Below the pieces are notes generated by a model. It was not told the DNA's origin. It did not search any database and saw only the letters and a list, made by a program, of their open reading frames with translations. A stretch of DNA of 64,000 bases from Streptomyces asoensis (GTDB taxonomy: Bacteria > Actinomycetota > Actinomycetes > Streptomycetales > Streptomycetaceae), in the NCBI RefSeq assembly GCF_016860545.1, contig NZ_BNEB01000005.1, forward strand, positions 2,480,001 through 2,544,000, given 5' to 3'. The translations under genes and the position numbers were made by a program. Positions 33,659 through 42,606 of this stretch are shown piece by piece (position 1 is the stretch's first letter; each line of letters starts with the position of its first letter).

Positions 33659-35263
33659 TTACTGCGGGGGGTTGCCGTGCTTGCGCGAGGGCAGGTCCGC
33701 GTGCTTCGACTGGAGCATGGCCAGCGACTTGATGAGGACCTCGCGGGTCTCGGCGGGGTCGATGACGTCGTCGACCAGACCGCGTTCGGCCGCGTAGTAG
33801 GGGTGCATCAGCTCGGACTTGTACTCCTTGACCATTTTCTGCCGCATGGCCTCGGGGTCCTCGGCGGCGGCGATCTGGCGGCGGAAGATGACGTTGGCCG
33901 CGCCCTCGGCGCCCATCACGGCGATCTCGTTCGTCGGCCAGGCGTAGGTGAGGTCGGCGCCGATCGACTGGCTGTCCATGACGATGTAGGCACCTCCGTA
34001 CGCCTTGCGCAGGATCAGCGAGATCCGCGGGACGGTCGCGTTGCAGTAGGCGTAGAGCAGCTTCGCGCCGTGCCGGATGATGCCGCCGTGCTCCTGGTCG
34101 ACACCGGGGAGGAACCCGGGGACGTCCAGGAAAGTGATGATCGGGATGTTAAAAGCGTCGCACATCTGGACAAAGCGCGCAGCTTTTTCCGACGCCTCGA
34201 TGTCCAGGACCCCGGCGAGGGCCTGGGGCTGGTTGGCGACGATGCCGACGACCTGGCCGTCCAGGCGGGCGAGGGCGCAGATGATGTTGCGGGCCCAGCG
34301 CTCGTGGACCTCGAGGTAGTCGCCGTCGTCGACGATCTCCTCGATGACCTTGGCCATGTCATAGGGACGGTTGCCGTCCGCCGGGACCAGGTCGAGCAGG
34401 ACGTCGCCGCGGCGGTCGGCGGGGTCGCCGGACTCGGTGCGCGGGGGGTTCTCGCGGTTGTTCTGCGGCAGCATCGACAGGAGGTAGCGCACCTCCGCGA
34501 TGCAGGTCTCCTCGTCGTCGTAGGCGAAGTGGGCCACGCCGGAGGTCTCGGCGTGCACGTCCGCGCCGCCCAGGCCGTTCTGGCTGATCTCCTCGCCGGT
34601 GACGGCCTTGACCACGTCGGGGCCGGTGATGAACATCTGCGAGGTCTCGCGGACCATGAAGACGAAGTCGGTCAGCGCGGGGCTGTAGGCGGCGCCGCCC
34701 GCGCACGGGCCGAGCATCACCGAGATCTGCGGGATGACGCCGGAGGCGCGGGTGTTGCGCTGGAAGATGCCGCCGTAGCCGGCGAGCGCGGAGACGCCCT
34801 CCTGGATGCGGGCGCCGGCGCCGTCGTTGAGGGAGACCAGCGGAGCGCCGGCCGCGATGGCCATGTCCATGATCTTGTGGATCTTGGTGGCGTGGGCCTC
34901 GCCGAGCGCGCCGCCGAAGATGCGGAAGTCGTGGGCGTAGACGAAGACCGTGCGGCCCTCGACCGTGCCCCAGCCGGTGATGACACCGTCGGTGAACGGC
35001 TTCTTGGCCTCGAGCCCGAAGCCGGTCGCCCGATGCCGGCGCAGCTGCTCGACCTCCTGGAAGGACCCCGGGTCGAGCAGCAGCTCGATCCGCTCCCGGG
35101 CGGTCAGCTTGCCCTTGGCGTGCTGCGCCTGGGTCGCCTTCTCGCTCGGGCCGGCCAGCGCCTGGGCACGGATCTCGTGCAGCTCGGCCACGCGGCCGCG
35201 CGCATCCGTGGGTTCCGAAGGCACCTCGGTGGGATCGCCCGTCGTCTCTTCCAAAACGGTCAT
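33659..35263 (-). CDS. accB: Acyl-CoA carboxylase beta (carboxyltransferase) subunit
   Basis: 534 aa crotonase-like carboxyltransferase that moves CO2 from biotin to acyl-CoA, making malonyl-CoA for fatty acids and polyketides. Both half-domains are complete, with the oxyanion loops GPCAGGAAYSPALTDFVFMV and RKAYGGAYIVMDSQSIGAD. The residue after GGAY is Ile (I427; codon 33983-33985). In S. coelicolor this position is Ile in AccB, which accepts acetyl- and propionyl-CoA, and Asp in PccB, which prefers propionyl-CoA. This copy is therefore of the AccB type. ATG at 35261-35263. The biotin-carrying alpha subunit is elsewhere. The 356-bp region upstream is shared with the divergent yceI gene. Confidence 0.94.
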   Translation of the reverse strand: MTVLEETTGDPTEVPSEPTDARGRVAELHEIRAQALAGPSEKATQAQHAKGKLTARERIELLLDPGSFQEVEQLRRHRATGFGLEAKKPFTDGVITGWGTVEGRTVFVYAHDFRIFGGALGEAHATKIHKIMDMAIAAGAPLVSLNDGAGARIQEGVSALAGYGGIFQRNTRASGVIPQISVMLGPCAGGAAYSPALTDFVFMVRETSQMFITGPDVVKAVTGEEISQNGLGGADVHAETSGVAHFAYDDEETCIAEVRYLLSMLPQNNRENPPRTESGDPADRRGDVLLDLVPADGNRPYDMAKVIEEIVDDGDYLEVHERWARNIICALARLDGQVVGIVANQPQALAGVLDIEASEKAARFVQMCDAFNIPIITFLDVPGFLPGVDQEHGGIIRHGAKLLYAYCNATVPRISLILRKAYGGAYIVMDSQSIGADLTYAWPTNEIAVMGAEGAANVIFRRQIAAAEDPEAMRQKMVKEYKSELMHPYYAAERGLVDDVIDPAETREVLIKSLAMLQSKHADLPSRKHGNPPQ

Positions 35264-35619
35264 GTAGTGACCTTACGAAGCCCACCAAGGAAAGAGGGAC
35301 GTCGACTCCGTACAGTCTCCGGCGCGTTTTCCTGGTACCCCTGAACAGAACCGGCCGCACATGCAGCCGTTCCGACTGCTCAGGGGGCCCGCTGCTTGTA
35401 GGGGTCTCACAAACCCGGCACCTGAGACACCGCTCACATCCCGCCGCGCGCATGCCCTCCCCGGAGTGAAACGGAGAGCCCGGACGGCGGTCGGCGCCCC
35501 GCCCGGGAAACCCGGACCGAGAAGATGTTGAACATTGAACGGAATAGGTCTACCGTCGTAGTCGTTCACCTGATTGAAGATTAAACATCCCCGATCTTCC
35601 CGTCCCCAAGGAGCACGTC
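35264..35619. other. Divergent promoter region of accB and yceI
   Basis: 356 bp with no gene. The right end (35520-35590) is AT-rich and holds two pairs of TTGAA-type heptamers in front of yceI. The accB side is GC-rich; I cannot pick a convincing promoter there. Confidence 0.5.
35528..35587 (+). promoter_or_regulatory. Two paired heptamer repeats upstream of yceI
   Basis: TTGAACA-TTGAACG (35528-35541) and TTGAAGA-TTAAACA (35574-35587) each place two similar 7-bp units head to tail. The first also forms the odd palindrome ATGTTgAACAT (35525-35535). They lie 33-92 bp before the yceI ATG. A MarR-type operator is one possibility. Confidence 0.4.
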
Positions 35620-36225
35620 ATGGGCATCTTCGGCCGCAAGGACACCGAGACCACCGCCGCCGCCACCGCCACGGTGAGCCCCGAGCTGGCCGCCCTGACC
35701 GGCGCGTACACGATCGACCCGGCGCACTCGACGATCGGCTTCGTCGCCCGCCACGCGATGGTCACCAACGTCAAGGGCAAGTTCAACGAGTTCACCGGCG
35801 CGCTGCACCTGGACGGCACCGACCCGTCGAAGTCCAGCGCCTCGATCGACGTCACGATGGACAGCATCGACACCGGTTCCGCCGACCGCGACGGCCACCT
35901 GAAGACCGCCGACTTCTTCAAGACCGACGAGTTCCCGCAGATGACCTTCCGCTCCACGGCGACGCAGGCGCTCGGCGGCGACGACTACCGGATCACCGGC
36001 GACCTGACCATCCTCGGCGTCACGAAGCCGCTCACCATCGACCTCGAGTTCAACGGCGCCGCGAAGGACCCGTTCGGCAACGAGCGCGTCGGTTTCGAGG
36101 GCAAGGCGGAGATCCTGCGCTCCGACTGGGGCCTGACCTGGAACGCGGCGCTCGAGACGGGCGGCGTGCTGGTCTCCGACAAGATCAAGCTGAACTTCGA
36201 CATCTCGGCGATCAAGAACGCCTAA
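35620..36225 (+). CDS. YceI-family lipocalin-like protein
   Basis: 201 aa. The YceI beta-barrel runs from about residue 27 to 199: YTIDPAHSTIGFVARHAMVT, DVTMDSIDTGSADRDGHLKTADFF, YRITGDLTILGVTKPLTID. The family binds isoprenoid-type lipids. There is no signal peptide; the N-terminus is a short Thr/Ala-rich stretch, so the protein is expected in the cytosol, unlike E. coli YceI. ATG at 35620 follows AAGGAG. A hairpin at 36258-36290 lies downstream. Confidence 0.93.
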   Translation: MGIFGRKDTETTAAATATVSPELAALTGAYTIDPAHSTIGFVARHAMVTNVKGKFNEFTGALHLDGTDPSKSSASIDVTMDSIDTGSADRDGHLKTADFFKTDEFPQMTFRSTATQALGGDDYRITGDLTILGVTKPLTIDLEFNGAAKDPFGNERVGFEGKAEILRSDWGLTWNAALETGGVLVSDKIKLNFDISAIKNA

Positions 36226-36257
36226 TCGCCTGGACGAAAGCGCCTGAAAGCATCCAG

Positions 36258-36290
36258 AAGGGGTCGGAAGCGAAGAGCTCCCGGCCCCTT
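36258..36290 (+). terminator. yceI terminator
   Basis: AAGGGGTCGG (36258-36267) pairs with CCGGCCCCTT (36281-36290) with one T-G pair and a 13-nt loop, 32 nt after the stop; no T-tract. Confidence 0.5.
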
Positions 36291-36318
36291 GGTGTGTCCC
36301 GTGTCACAGTCAGGGGCC

Positions 36319-36957
36319 ATGAGCACCAGGACCGGACCCCAGCACTATCCCGGCGCCAACCGTGACCACTGGTACCAGGACGATTTCGGCGGTGACCGCA
36401 TGGAGGTCAACGTCGTCGTCCTGCACACCACCGAGGGGCGTTCGCTGCCCGACTACCAGGGCGGCGCCGTCGCGCCCAACCTGACGGCCGTACCGGACTT
36501 CGCCGCCAGAAAACTGAAGTGGTACCAGCACTTCGACATCGACATCTCGTCGCGCGCGCTGATGAACAAGCGCGGCGGTGTCGAGACGAACACCCTGAAC
36601 GTCTGCCAGGTCGAGCTGGTCGGCACCTGCGACCCCGAGACGCACACCAAGTGGGCGGCCCGCGACCAGGCCCACATCTACTGGCCGAAGGCCCCCGAGT
36701 GGGCGTTGCGCGCCGTCGCCGCGTACCTGGCGTGGATGAACATCCACCACGACGTCCCCCTGCGCGGACCGGCGCTGTGGCCCGCGTACCCCAAGTCCTC
36801 CGGGAACGGGGGCGGCCAGCGCATGAGCGGGGCGCGCTGGAACGCGTTCAAGGGCGTGTGCGGACACATGCACGTACCGGAGAACACACACGGCGATCCG
36901 GGGGCGATCGACTTCGAGGCACTGATCGGCTTCGCGAAGTCGGCGGCCCAGGACTGA
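36319..36957 (+). CDS. N-acetylmuramoyl-L-alanine amidase-like protein without signal peptide
   Basis: 212 aa. The sequence VNVVVLHTTEG has a histidine where amidase_2/PGRP enzymes carry the first zinc ligand, and CGHMHVPENTHGDPGAIDF supplies the later His and the Asp-Pro-Gly end of the same fold. No secretion signal, transmembrane segment or wall-binding domain is visible, which recalls phage endolysins. The ATG at 36319 is preferred over an upstream in-frame start. No phage genes are nearby. It could also be an inactive or intracellular peptidoglycan recycling enzyme. Confidence 0.8.
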   Translation: MSTRTGPQHYPGANRDHWYQDDFGGDRMEVNVVVLHTTEGRSLPDYQGGAVAPNLTAVPDFAARKLKWYQHFDIDISSRALMNKRGGVETNTLNVCQVELVGTCDPETHTKWAARDQAHIYWPKAPEWALRAVAAYLAWMNIHHDVPLRGPALWPAYPKSSGNGGGQRMSGARWNAFKGVCGHMHVPENTHGDPGAIDFEALIGFAKSAAQD

Positions 36958-37182
36958 CAGCCACCCCCACGCCCGCCGGGGCGGGCGACTGCCGGACAGG
37001 GCGGCCACCCGGCCCGGTGAGCGCCGCCCGCCCGGTGGGCGCGAGGTCCGGCGGATGTGGCGGCCGGCGGGTGGCTGGAACGGGCCCCTTGCGGTCGGGG
37101 TTGCGGGGTTCCCATAATCCAGCAACAGATTTGACCTGACCATGCCAGCCCATGGCTGTTTCTTTGCGGTGCGCGATCTGAG

Positions 37183-37200
37183 TTGACATGATCACGTCAA
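37183..37200 (+). promoter_or_regulatory. 18-bp imperfect palindrome before the trypsin gene
   Basis: TTGACATGATCACGTCAA has 8 of 9 symmetric pairs around TGATCA and ends 27 bp before the TTG start. Possible operator; the left TTGACA could also be a -35 element. Confidence 0.4.
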
Positions 37201-37226
37201 GCCAACCCCCCACGGAAGGCAATGCC

Positions 37227-38012
37227 TTGAAGAAGCTCCTCACAGCGCTCAGAAGATTCGCCGCCGTCGGCGCGGCCGCGCTCGCGATAGCCAGCCTCCA
37301 GCCCCTGTCGGCCGCCCAGGCCGCCCCCGCCCCCGTCGTCGGCGGCACCCGGGCCGCCCAGGGCGAGTTCCCCTTCATGGTCCGGCTCTCCATGGGCTGC
37401 GGCGGAGCGCTCTACACCCAGCAGATCGTGCTCACCGCCGCGCACTGCGTCAGCGGGACCGGGGCCAACACCGGCATCACGGCCACCGCCGGCGTCGTGG
37501 ACCTCCAGTCCACCAGCGGCCGCGTCCAGGTCAGGTCGACCTACGTCTACCGGGCCCCCGGTTACAACGGCAACGGCAAGGACTGGGCACTCATCAAGCT
37601 CGCCTCGCCCATCACCACCCAGTCCACCCTGAAGATCGCCACCACCACGCAGTACAACACCGGCACCTTCACCATCGCCGGCTGGGGCTCGGCCACCGAG
37701 GGCGGCGCCCAGCAGCGCTACCTGCTCAAGGCCACCGTGCCGTTCGTGAGCGACGCGACCTGTCGCACGTACAGCGGCTACAGCGGACTGGTCGCCAGTG
37801 ACGAGATCTGCGCCGGGTACACCGCCGGCGGCACCGACACCTGCCAGGGCGACTCCGGCGGCCCCATGTTCCGCCGGGACGCCAACAACGCGTGGATCCA
37901 GGTCGGCATCGTGAGCTGGGGCATCGGCTGCGCCCGGGCCAACGCACCCGGCGTCTACTCCGAGGTGTCCACCTTCGCCTCGGCCATCGCCGCGGCGGCG
38001 GCCACCCTCTGA
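37227..38012 (+). CDS. Secreted trypsin-like serine protease
   Basis: 261 aa precursor. A signal peptide (MKKLLTALRRF, hydrophobic stretch, ending AAQA near residue 32) is followed by the short propeptide APAP. The mature enzyme begins VVGGTRAAQGEFPFMVRLS at residue 37. The catalytic triad is complete: H73 in TAAHC, D119 in DWALIKL and S210 in GDSGGP. Paired cysteines and the specificity Asp in GGTDTCQGDS fit trypsin cleavage after Lys/Arg. It closely resembles S. griseus trypsin (SprT), which is under developmental control. I chose the TTG at 37227 because GGAAGG is 7 nt upstream. An upstream ATG at 37188 would lie in the palindrome and spoil the signal peptide. Confidence 0.93.
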   Translation: MKKLLTALRRFAAVGAAALAIASLQPLSAAQAAPAPVVGGTRAAQGEFPFMVRLSMGCGGALYTQQIVLTAAHCVSGTGANTGITATAGVVDLQSTSGRVQVRSTYVYRAPGYNGNGKDWALIKLASPITTQSTLKIATTTQYNTGTFTIAGWGSATEGGAQQRYLLKATVPFVSDATCRTYSGYSGLVASDEICAGYTAGGTDTCQGDSGGPMFRRDANNAWIQVGIVSWGIGCARANAPGVYSEVSTFASAIAAAAATL

Positions 38013-38031
38013 CCCGCTCCCCCCACATCGT

Positions 38032-38079
38032 CGGCGCGCGTGGGCCCGGCACCGTCCCGTGCCGGGCCCGCGCGCGCCG
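38032..38079. terminator. Bidirectional terminator after the trypsin gene
   Basis: 21-nt arms (38032-38052 and 38059-38079), one T-G pair, loop CGTCCC, between convergent genes. Confidence 0.75.
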
Positions 38080-38100
38080 CCCGATCCGAGGGGGTGACCC

Positions 38101-39471
38101 TCAGAACCCTCCGCCGAAGTCCCCGCCGCCCCCGCCGAAGTCCCCGCCGCCTCCGCCGCCGTCCCCGAAGCCGCCCGAGAAGTCACCCGGGTCGAAGTCC
38201 GCGCCGGAGACGTCACCGCCCTCGTGGCCCCCGCCGAAGTCGCCGTAGCCGGTGCCGTAGTCCGCCGCGTAGGACGGGGCGGCCATGATGCCGCCGAGCA
38301 TCGTGCCGACGAGCAGGCCGGGAAGGATGCCGCCGCCGAAGTAGCCGCCCGCCCAGGGACCGTAGGCGGGGCCCGCCTCCCAGTACGGGCGGCGGCCGTA
38401 GTCGCTGTCCACCTCACGGATCACCGGGTCGCGGCCGTCCGCCAGGCGCGTGGCGTCCGCGGCGCAGACCGGGACCTCCCGCGTGGCCCCGCCCGGCGGC
38501 GTCCAGGTGGCGTCCGTGACCGAGGGCCCGTGGCGGGGGTCGAAGAAGCAGGGCGGACGCCGCTCGGGCAGCGGCCGTCCGGCCCGGCGGGCGGCCAGGA
38601 GGGCCAGCGAGAAGCGGCCGTCCTCCAGGGACTGCGTGACGGCGCGGACGTCCTCGGGCCGGGCCGCGGCCGCCATGAAGGACTTCGCCTGCTCGTAGGC
38701 GTCCAGGGCGCGTTCGTAGTCGGCGCGCATGGCGTCGTCGGCGCCCGGTTCGGACGGACGGAAGTCCAGGCGGTCCAGTTCCTCGCCGAAGGCGGTGATG
38801 TCCTCGTCCACGACGACCCGCAGCCGTTCCAGGGCGGCCCGCCGCTCCTGCTCCCGCCGGCGCCGGTTGCGCCGTACGAGGGTGTACGCGCCCGCCCCGC
38901 CGGCCACCAGGACCGCGCCCGCCGTGATCAGCGCGGTGGACGAGATCCGGTCGCCTCCCCCGGAACCCCAGCTCGCGGGAGCCGAGCCGTCCATGTTCGC
39001 CAGGGCGCGGTCGGTGAAGTCGGCGAGCTGGGTGCCGGTGTCGCTCTCGCCCCGGACGCTGCCGACCAGGTTGCGCACGGCGGTGCGGGAGAGCACCGCG
39101 GAGTCGGCGCGGGCGTCGAAGCGGTCGCCGAGGCGGATCGCGTACAGCCCGGTGACTCCGGTGGCGGTGCGCAGGTCGGTGAAGAGGTCCTGCGTGGGAT
39201 AACCGGCCGGCAGGACGGCGATGAAGAGGGGCTTGTCCGCCTTCTCGATCCGCTGCCGGAGCGCGTGCGCCTCGGCCTGGGAGAGCTGCCCGGACGCCTG
39301 CGGGTCGACGTAGACGGGGCTCTCGCGCAGGGCCGCGGCGACGGCCGAGACGCTCGTGGCCGCCCCCGCGCGCGGGGCGCCCGCCGTCATGGCCGCCAAG
39401 GCGGTCAGCACGGCGAGCACCAGTGCGATCAGCGGTCCGGCGGGGCTTCGGGTCGGTAGGGCGACCTTCAT
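38101..39471 (-). CDS. Membrane protein with Gly-rich C-terminus
   Basis: 456 aa. A signal peptide (about residues 1-38) precedes an extracytoplasmic alpha/beta domain of about 140 residues (SPVYVDPQASGQLSQAEAHAL, AVLPAGYPTQDLFTDLRTAT). One transmembrane helix (about 180-200) and an Arg-rich cytosolic side with a coiled-coil-like helix follow. The last 90 residues hold a hydrophobic patch and a Gly/Asp/Phe-rich end (DFGGG units). The N-terminal domain resembles the TPM-like domain of membrane-associated proteins, but I cannot assign it firmly. ATG at 39469-39471. Function unknown. Confidence 0.85.
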   Translation of the reverse strand: MKVALPTRSPAGPLIALVLAVLTALAAMTAGAPRAGAATSVSAVAAALRESPVYVDPQASGQLSQAEAHALRQRIEKADKPLFIAVLPAGYPTQDLFTDLRTATGVTGLYAIRLGDRFDARADSAVLSRTAVRNLVGSVRGESDTGTQLADFTDRALANMDGSAPASWGSGGGDRISSTALITAGAVLVAGGAGAYTLVRRNRRRREQERRAALERLRVVVDEDITAFGEELDRLDFRPSEPGADDAMRADYERALDAYEQAKSFMAAAARPEDVRAVTQSLEDGRFSLALLAARRAGRPLPERRPPCFFDPRHGPSVTDATWTPPGGATREVPVCAADATRLADGRDPVIREVDSDYGRRPYWEAGPAYGPWAGGYFGGGILPGLLVGTMLGGIMAAPSYAADYGTGYGDFGGGHEGGDVSGADFDPGDFSGGFGDGGGGGGDFGGGGGDFGGGF

Positions 39472-39532
39472 ACTCCCGAAGCTACCCGAAAGCACTCGGA
39501 AGCGGCCTCTTCGGACAGCCGGGGGCGCGGGG

Positions 39533-42500
39533 TCAGGACGCCGCCCGGTAGGCCGCCGTCAGCCGCTCCACCGCCTTCGCGTACCGGCCCGTCAGCAGGA
39601 GGTGCTCCGCCTCGGCGAAGGGCTTGGCAACCGCCGCCGTGACGGCCTGGCCCACCTTCCGCTGGACGACGAGCCGGGCCTTCCCGACCAGCGCGCGGCC
39701 GAGTCCGTCGGCGTGGGTCCGCTCGGCCGCGGCGGCCGAGGCGGCCAGTCCCTTCAGGGTCGCGGCCCCGCCGTCGGGCACCCTGGTCAGGGTCGTCAGG
39801 CCCCAGCCGTAGGGGAACTGCGGGTCGTACGCCGCGTCGCCGACGTTGATCGGCAGCTGCGCCTCGGACTTCGGCCAGGTCACGGGGAGCTGCCCGGTGA
39901 AGGGCCGCCTGCCGTAGAGGACGTCGGCCACGCCGTCGCCCTCCGTGCCCGGCAGCCAGGAGGCCACCAGGGCGTCGACGGCGCCGAGCCGGTCGCCGAT
40001 CAGCTGGGGCCGCCCGGAGACGATCAGCACGGCGCACCGCATGGCGGCGCACACCTTGTCCACGGCCGCCCGGTCGGCGGCCGTCAGCTCCAGGTCGTGG
40101 CCGTTGCCGACGTCGCCGACGCCCTCGGCGTACGGGGTCTCGCCGACGACCACGACACCGACGTCGTACCCGTCCGTCGGCGCCGAGGCGTCCTCGGAGT
40201 ACGTGACGTCGCCGCCGGCCTTGCGCATGCCGTCCAGGATCGTGGTGCCCCGGGTGATGTCGCCGGAGGAGCCCTGCCAGGTGATGGTCCAGCCGCCGGT
40301 CTGGTTGCCGATGTCGTCGGCGTCGGAGCCGGCGACGTAGACCTTCTGGTCCTTCCTCAGCGGCAGGAGCGAACCGGAGTTCTTCAGCAGCACCTGCGAC
40401 TCGGCGGCCGCCTGCCGTGCCACGGCCCGGTGCGCGGCCGAGCCGATGCGCGAGGCGCCGCGGGTGTCCGCGTACGGCTTCTCGAAGAGGCCCAGGGCGA
40501 ACTTCTGCGTGAGGATGCGCGTCACGGCGTCGTCGATCCGCCGCTCGGTGACGCGGCCGGCGGTGACCTCGGCCATGAGCGTCGTGCGGAAGTCCTGGTA
40601 GGAGTACGGCACCATCATCATGTCCACGCCCGCGTTGACCGAGGTGCGCACCTGCGCCGCCCGGTCGCCGGGCAGCTGGTCGATGGCGTTCCAGTCGCTG
40701 ACGACGAAGCCGTCGAAGCCCATCCGGCCCCTGAGCACGCCGTCGATCATGTCGCCGCGGGCGTGCATCTTCACGGGCCCCCGGCCGTCTCCGGCGATGT
40801 CGAGCGAGGAGTACGACGGCATGACCGAGCCGACGCCCCGGTCGACCGCCTCCTGGAACGGCGCCAGGTGCACGGCCTCGAGCTCCTGCCGGGTGACCTC
40901 GGTGACGCCCTGGTCGACGGTGTAGGAGCCGGTCGTGGACGTGCCGTACCCGGTGCCGCCGTCGCCGACGAAGTGCTTGGCCGTGGCGAGGACCTTGTCG
41001 GCGTCCTTCAGGTCCCGCCCGTCGCGGGCGCCCTGGAGTCCCTGGACGACCGTCTCCATGGACGCGACGAGCGCCGGGTCCTCGCCGAAGGACTCGTAGG
41101 AGCGGCCCCAGCGTTCGTCGCGGGTCACGCACAGGCACGGGGCGAAGTCCCAGGGGACACCGGTGGCCCGGACCTCGGCCGCGGTCACCGCGCCCGTGCG
41201 CTCGGCCAGCCGGGGGTCGCGGGTGGCGCCGATGCCGATGTTGTGGGGCATGACGGTCGCGCCGGCGAGGTTGTTGTGCCCGTGCACCGCGTCCACGCCG
41301 TAGATCAGCGGGATCTGGAACCGGGTGGCTCGCGTCCGCAGCTGGTAGCCGTCGATCATCTTGGCCCAGGCCCCGGCGGTGTTGGCGGTCGGGGTGGAGC
41401 CGCCGCCGGAGAGCAGTGATCCGAGGTCGTACGCGGCGATGTCCCCGCCCGTGCCGACGGCACCGCGCTCGGCCTGGGTCATCTGTCCGGTCTTCTCCGC
41501 CAGGGACATCCGGGAGACGAGGTCGGCGACCCGCTTGCGCACGGGCAGCCGAGGATCGAGGTACGGCAGTCCGTGGGCGTCGATGACGACCTGCGGGGTC
41601 TCGGCGGGGGGCCTGGCGCCGGTCACGGTGAGGGCGAGGGGGATGGTCTCGGCGGCCTCGGCGGACCGGTCGCGCAGGGTGGGGATCCGGACGGTGCGGC
41701 TCGCGCCGGACACCGTGCCCGCGGGGAAGGTGATCTCGCCCTGGACCGGGGTGAAGTCCTTGCCGGGTTCGGCGGTACCGCCCGCGCTCGTGTACCGCAC
41801 GGTGACGGGTTCGCCGAGCGGGGCGGCCCCGGTGGTGGCGACGGAGATCTTCACCGCAGCGGTGGCGCCCTCCTTCACCGGGTGCACGACGGCGTCGGTA
41901 AGGACGGAGGCGCGCAGGGACTGGTCGGCCCGGCCGTACAGCTCGACGCCGTCCATGGCGAAGTCGCCCGGCGCGCCGACCGGGAGCGTGAGGGCGTAGC
42001 CCCACGTCTGCGTCAGTCCGAGGACGTGGTCGATGCCGCCGACGGGCTGGTAGTCCGTGCGGTAGGTGAAGTCGGCGAAGGGGATCTCGACCTGTTTCCA
42101 GCCGGTCCAGTCGTCGGTGAAGGAGGTCGTCCAGAGCTCGGAGGCCTCTCCGTTCGCCCCGCCGTCCTTGATCTCGAAGGCGATCCTTCGGCCGTCGGCG
42201 TGGCCCTCCCACCAGAAGCGGACGCCCCGGTGGGCGGACCAGTCGTGGGCAGGCTCGGCGAAGGCGAAGTCGTGGGTGAAGCCGCCGTAGCCGCTGATGC
42301 CGTAGCTGCCGGTCAGGACCCGGTCGCCCTCGGGGGCGTCCGCCCGGGCCGTGAGCCGCAGGGCGGGCGGGTCGTCGCTGTCGCCGCCCCAGGTGAAGAG
42401 ACCCCCGGCGGGCGGGTTCGCGAAGGGGACCTCCCCCTCGAAGCGGTCGACCGGGACGGGTGCGGGGTCGTCGGCGCCGGACGCGCCGGCTGCGGCGGTC

Positions 42501-42556
42501 AGCGGGAGCAGGGCGGCCAGCAGGGCGGCGGAGGCGAGCAGGGCGGTTCTTCGCAT
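39533..42556 (-). CDS. Secreted beta-glucosidase-type GH3 glycoside hydrolase
   Basis: 1007 aa. Signal peptide (1-26), then a carbohydrate-binding-like jelly roll of about 170 residues (RFEGEVPFANPPAGGLFTWG). A Calx-beta-like repeat (about 215-310) and the GH3 N-terminal barrel (about 325-690) follow. The nucleophile is D621 in GFVVSDWNAI, and substrate residues lie in CVTRDERWGRSYESFGEDP. The GH3 C-terminal sandwich extends to about 935, followed by a helical 70-residue tail. It should release glucose or xylose from beta-glycans outside the cell. ATG at 42554-42556. It is divergent from a GH30 gene, and the two may share an inducer through the 240-bp region between them. Confidence 0.92.
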   Translation of the reverse strand: MRRTALLASAALLAALLPLTAAAGASGADDPAPVPVDRFEGEVPFANPPAGGLFTWGGDSDDPPALRLTARADAPEGDRVLTGSYGISGYGGFTHDFAFAEPAHDWSAHRGVRFWWEGHADGRRIAFEIKDGGANGEASELWTTSFTDDWTGWKQVEIPFADFTYRTDYQPVGGIDHVLGLTQTWGYALTLPVGAPGDFAMDGVELYGRADQSLRASVLTDAVVHPVKEGATAAVKISVATTGAAPLGEPVTVRYTSAGGTAEPGKDFTPVQGEITFPAGTVSGASRTVRIPTLRDRSAEAAETIPLALTVTGARPPAETPQVVIDAHGLPYLDPRLPVRKRVADLVSRMSLAEKTGQMTQAERGAVGTGGDIAAYDLGSLLSGGGSTPTANTAGAWAKMIDGYQLRTRATRFQIPLIYGVDAVHGHNNLAGATVMPHNIGIGATRDPRLAERTGAVTAAEVRATGVPWDFAPCLCVTRDERWGRSYESFGEDPALVASMETVVQGLQGARDGRDLKDADKVLATAKHFVGDGGTGYGTSTTGSYTVDQGVTEVTRQELEAVHLAPFQEAVDRGVGSVMPSYSSLDIAGDGRGPVKMHARGDMIDGVLRGRMGFDGFVVSDWNAIDQLPGDRAAQVRTSVNAGVDMMMVPYSYQDFRTTLMAEVTAGRVTERRIDDAVTRILTQKFALGLFEKPYADTRGASRIGSAAHRAVARQAAAESQVLLKNSGSLLPLRKDQKVYVAGSDADDIGNQTGGWTITWQGSSGDITRGTTILDGMRKAGGDVTYSEDASAPTDGYDVGVVVVGETPYAEGVGDVGNGHDLELTAADRAAVDKVCAAMRCAVLIVSGRPQLIGDRLGAVDALVASWLPGTEGDGVADVLYGRRPFTGQLPVTWPKSEAQLPINVGDAAYDPQFPYGWGLTTLTRVPDGGAATLKGLAASAAAAERTHADGLGRALVGKARLVVQRKVGQAVTAAVAKPFAEAEHLLLTGRYAKAVERLTAAYRAAS

Positions 42557-42606
42557 GGAACGTCCCTCTACTCTCGTGGTCCACTCATGACTTAGATCAC
42601 GCCGTG

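Noticed and set aside
35520..35620. CRISPR-like repeat from the spaced TTGAA units
   Set aside because: Only two pairs, 7-bp units and no spacers of constant length; a regulatory site is more likely.
36319..38012. Prophage remnant formed by the amidase and neighbouring genes
   Set aside because: No integrase, structural or holin gene; the YceI and trypsin neighbours are ordinary chromosomal genes.
39356..41419. Plus-strand 687-codon frame opposite the GH3 gene
   Set aside because: His/Gly/Val-rich antisense frame; the GH3 frame has all catalytic motifs.
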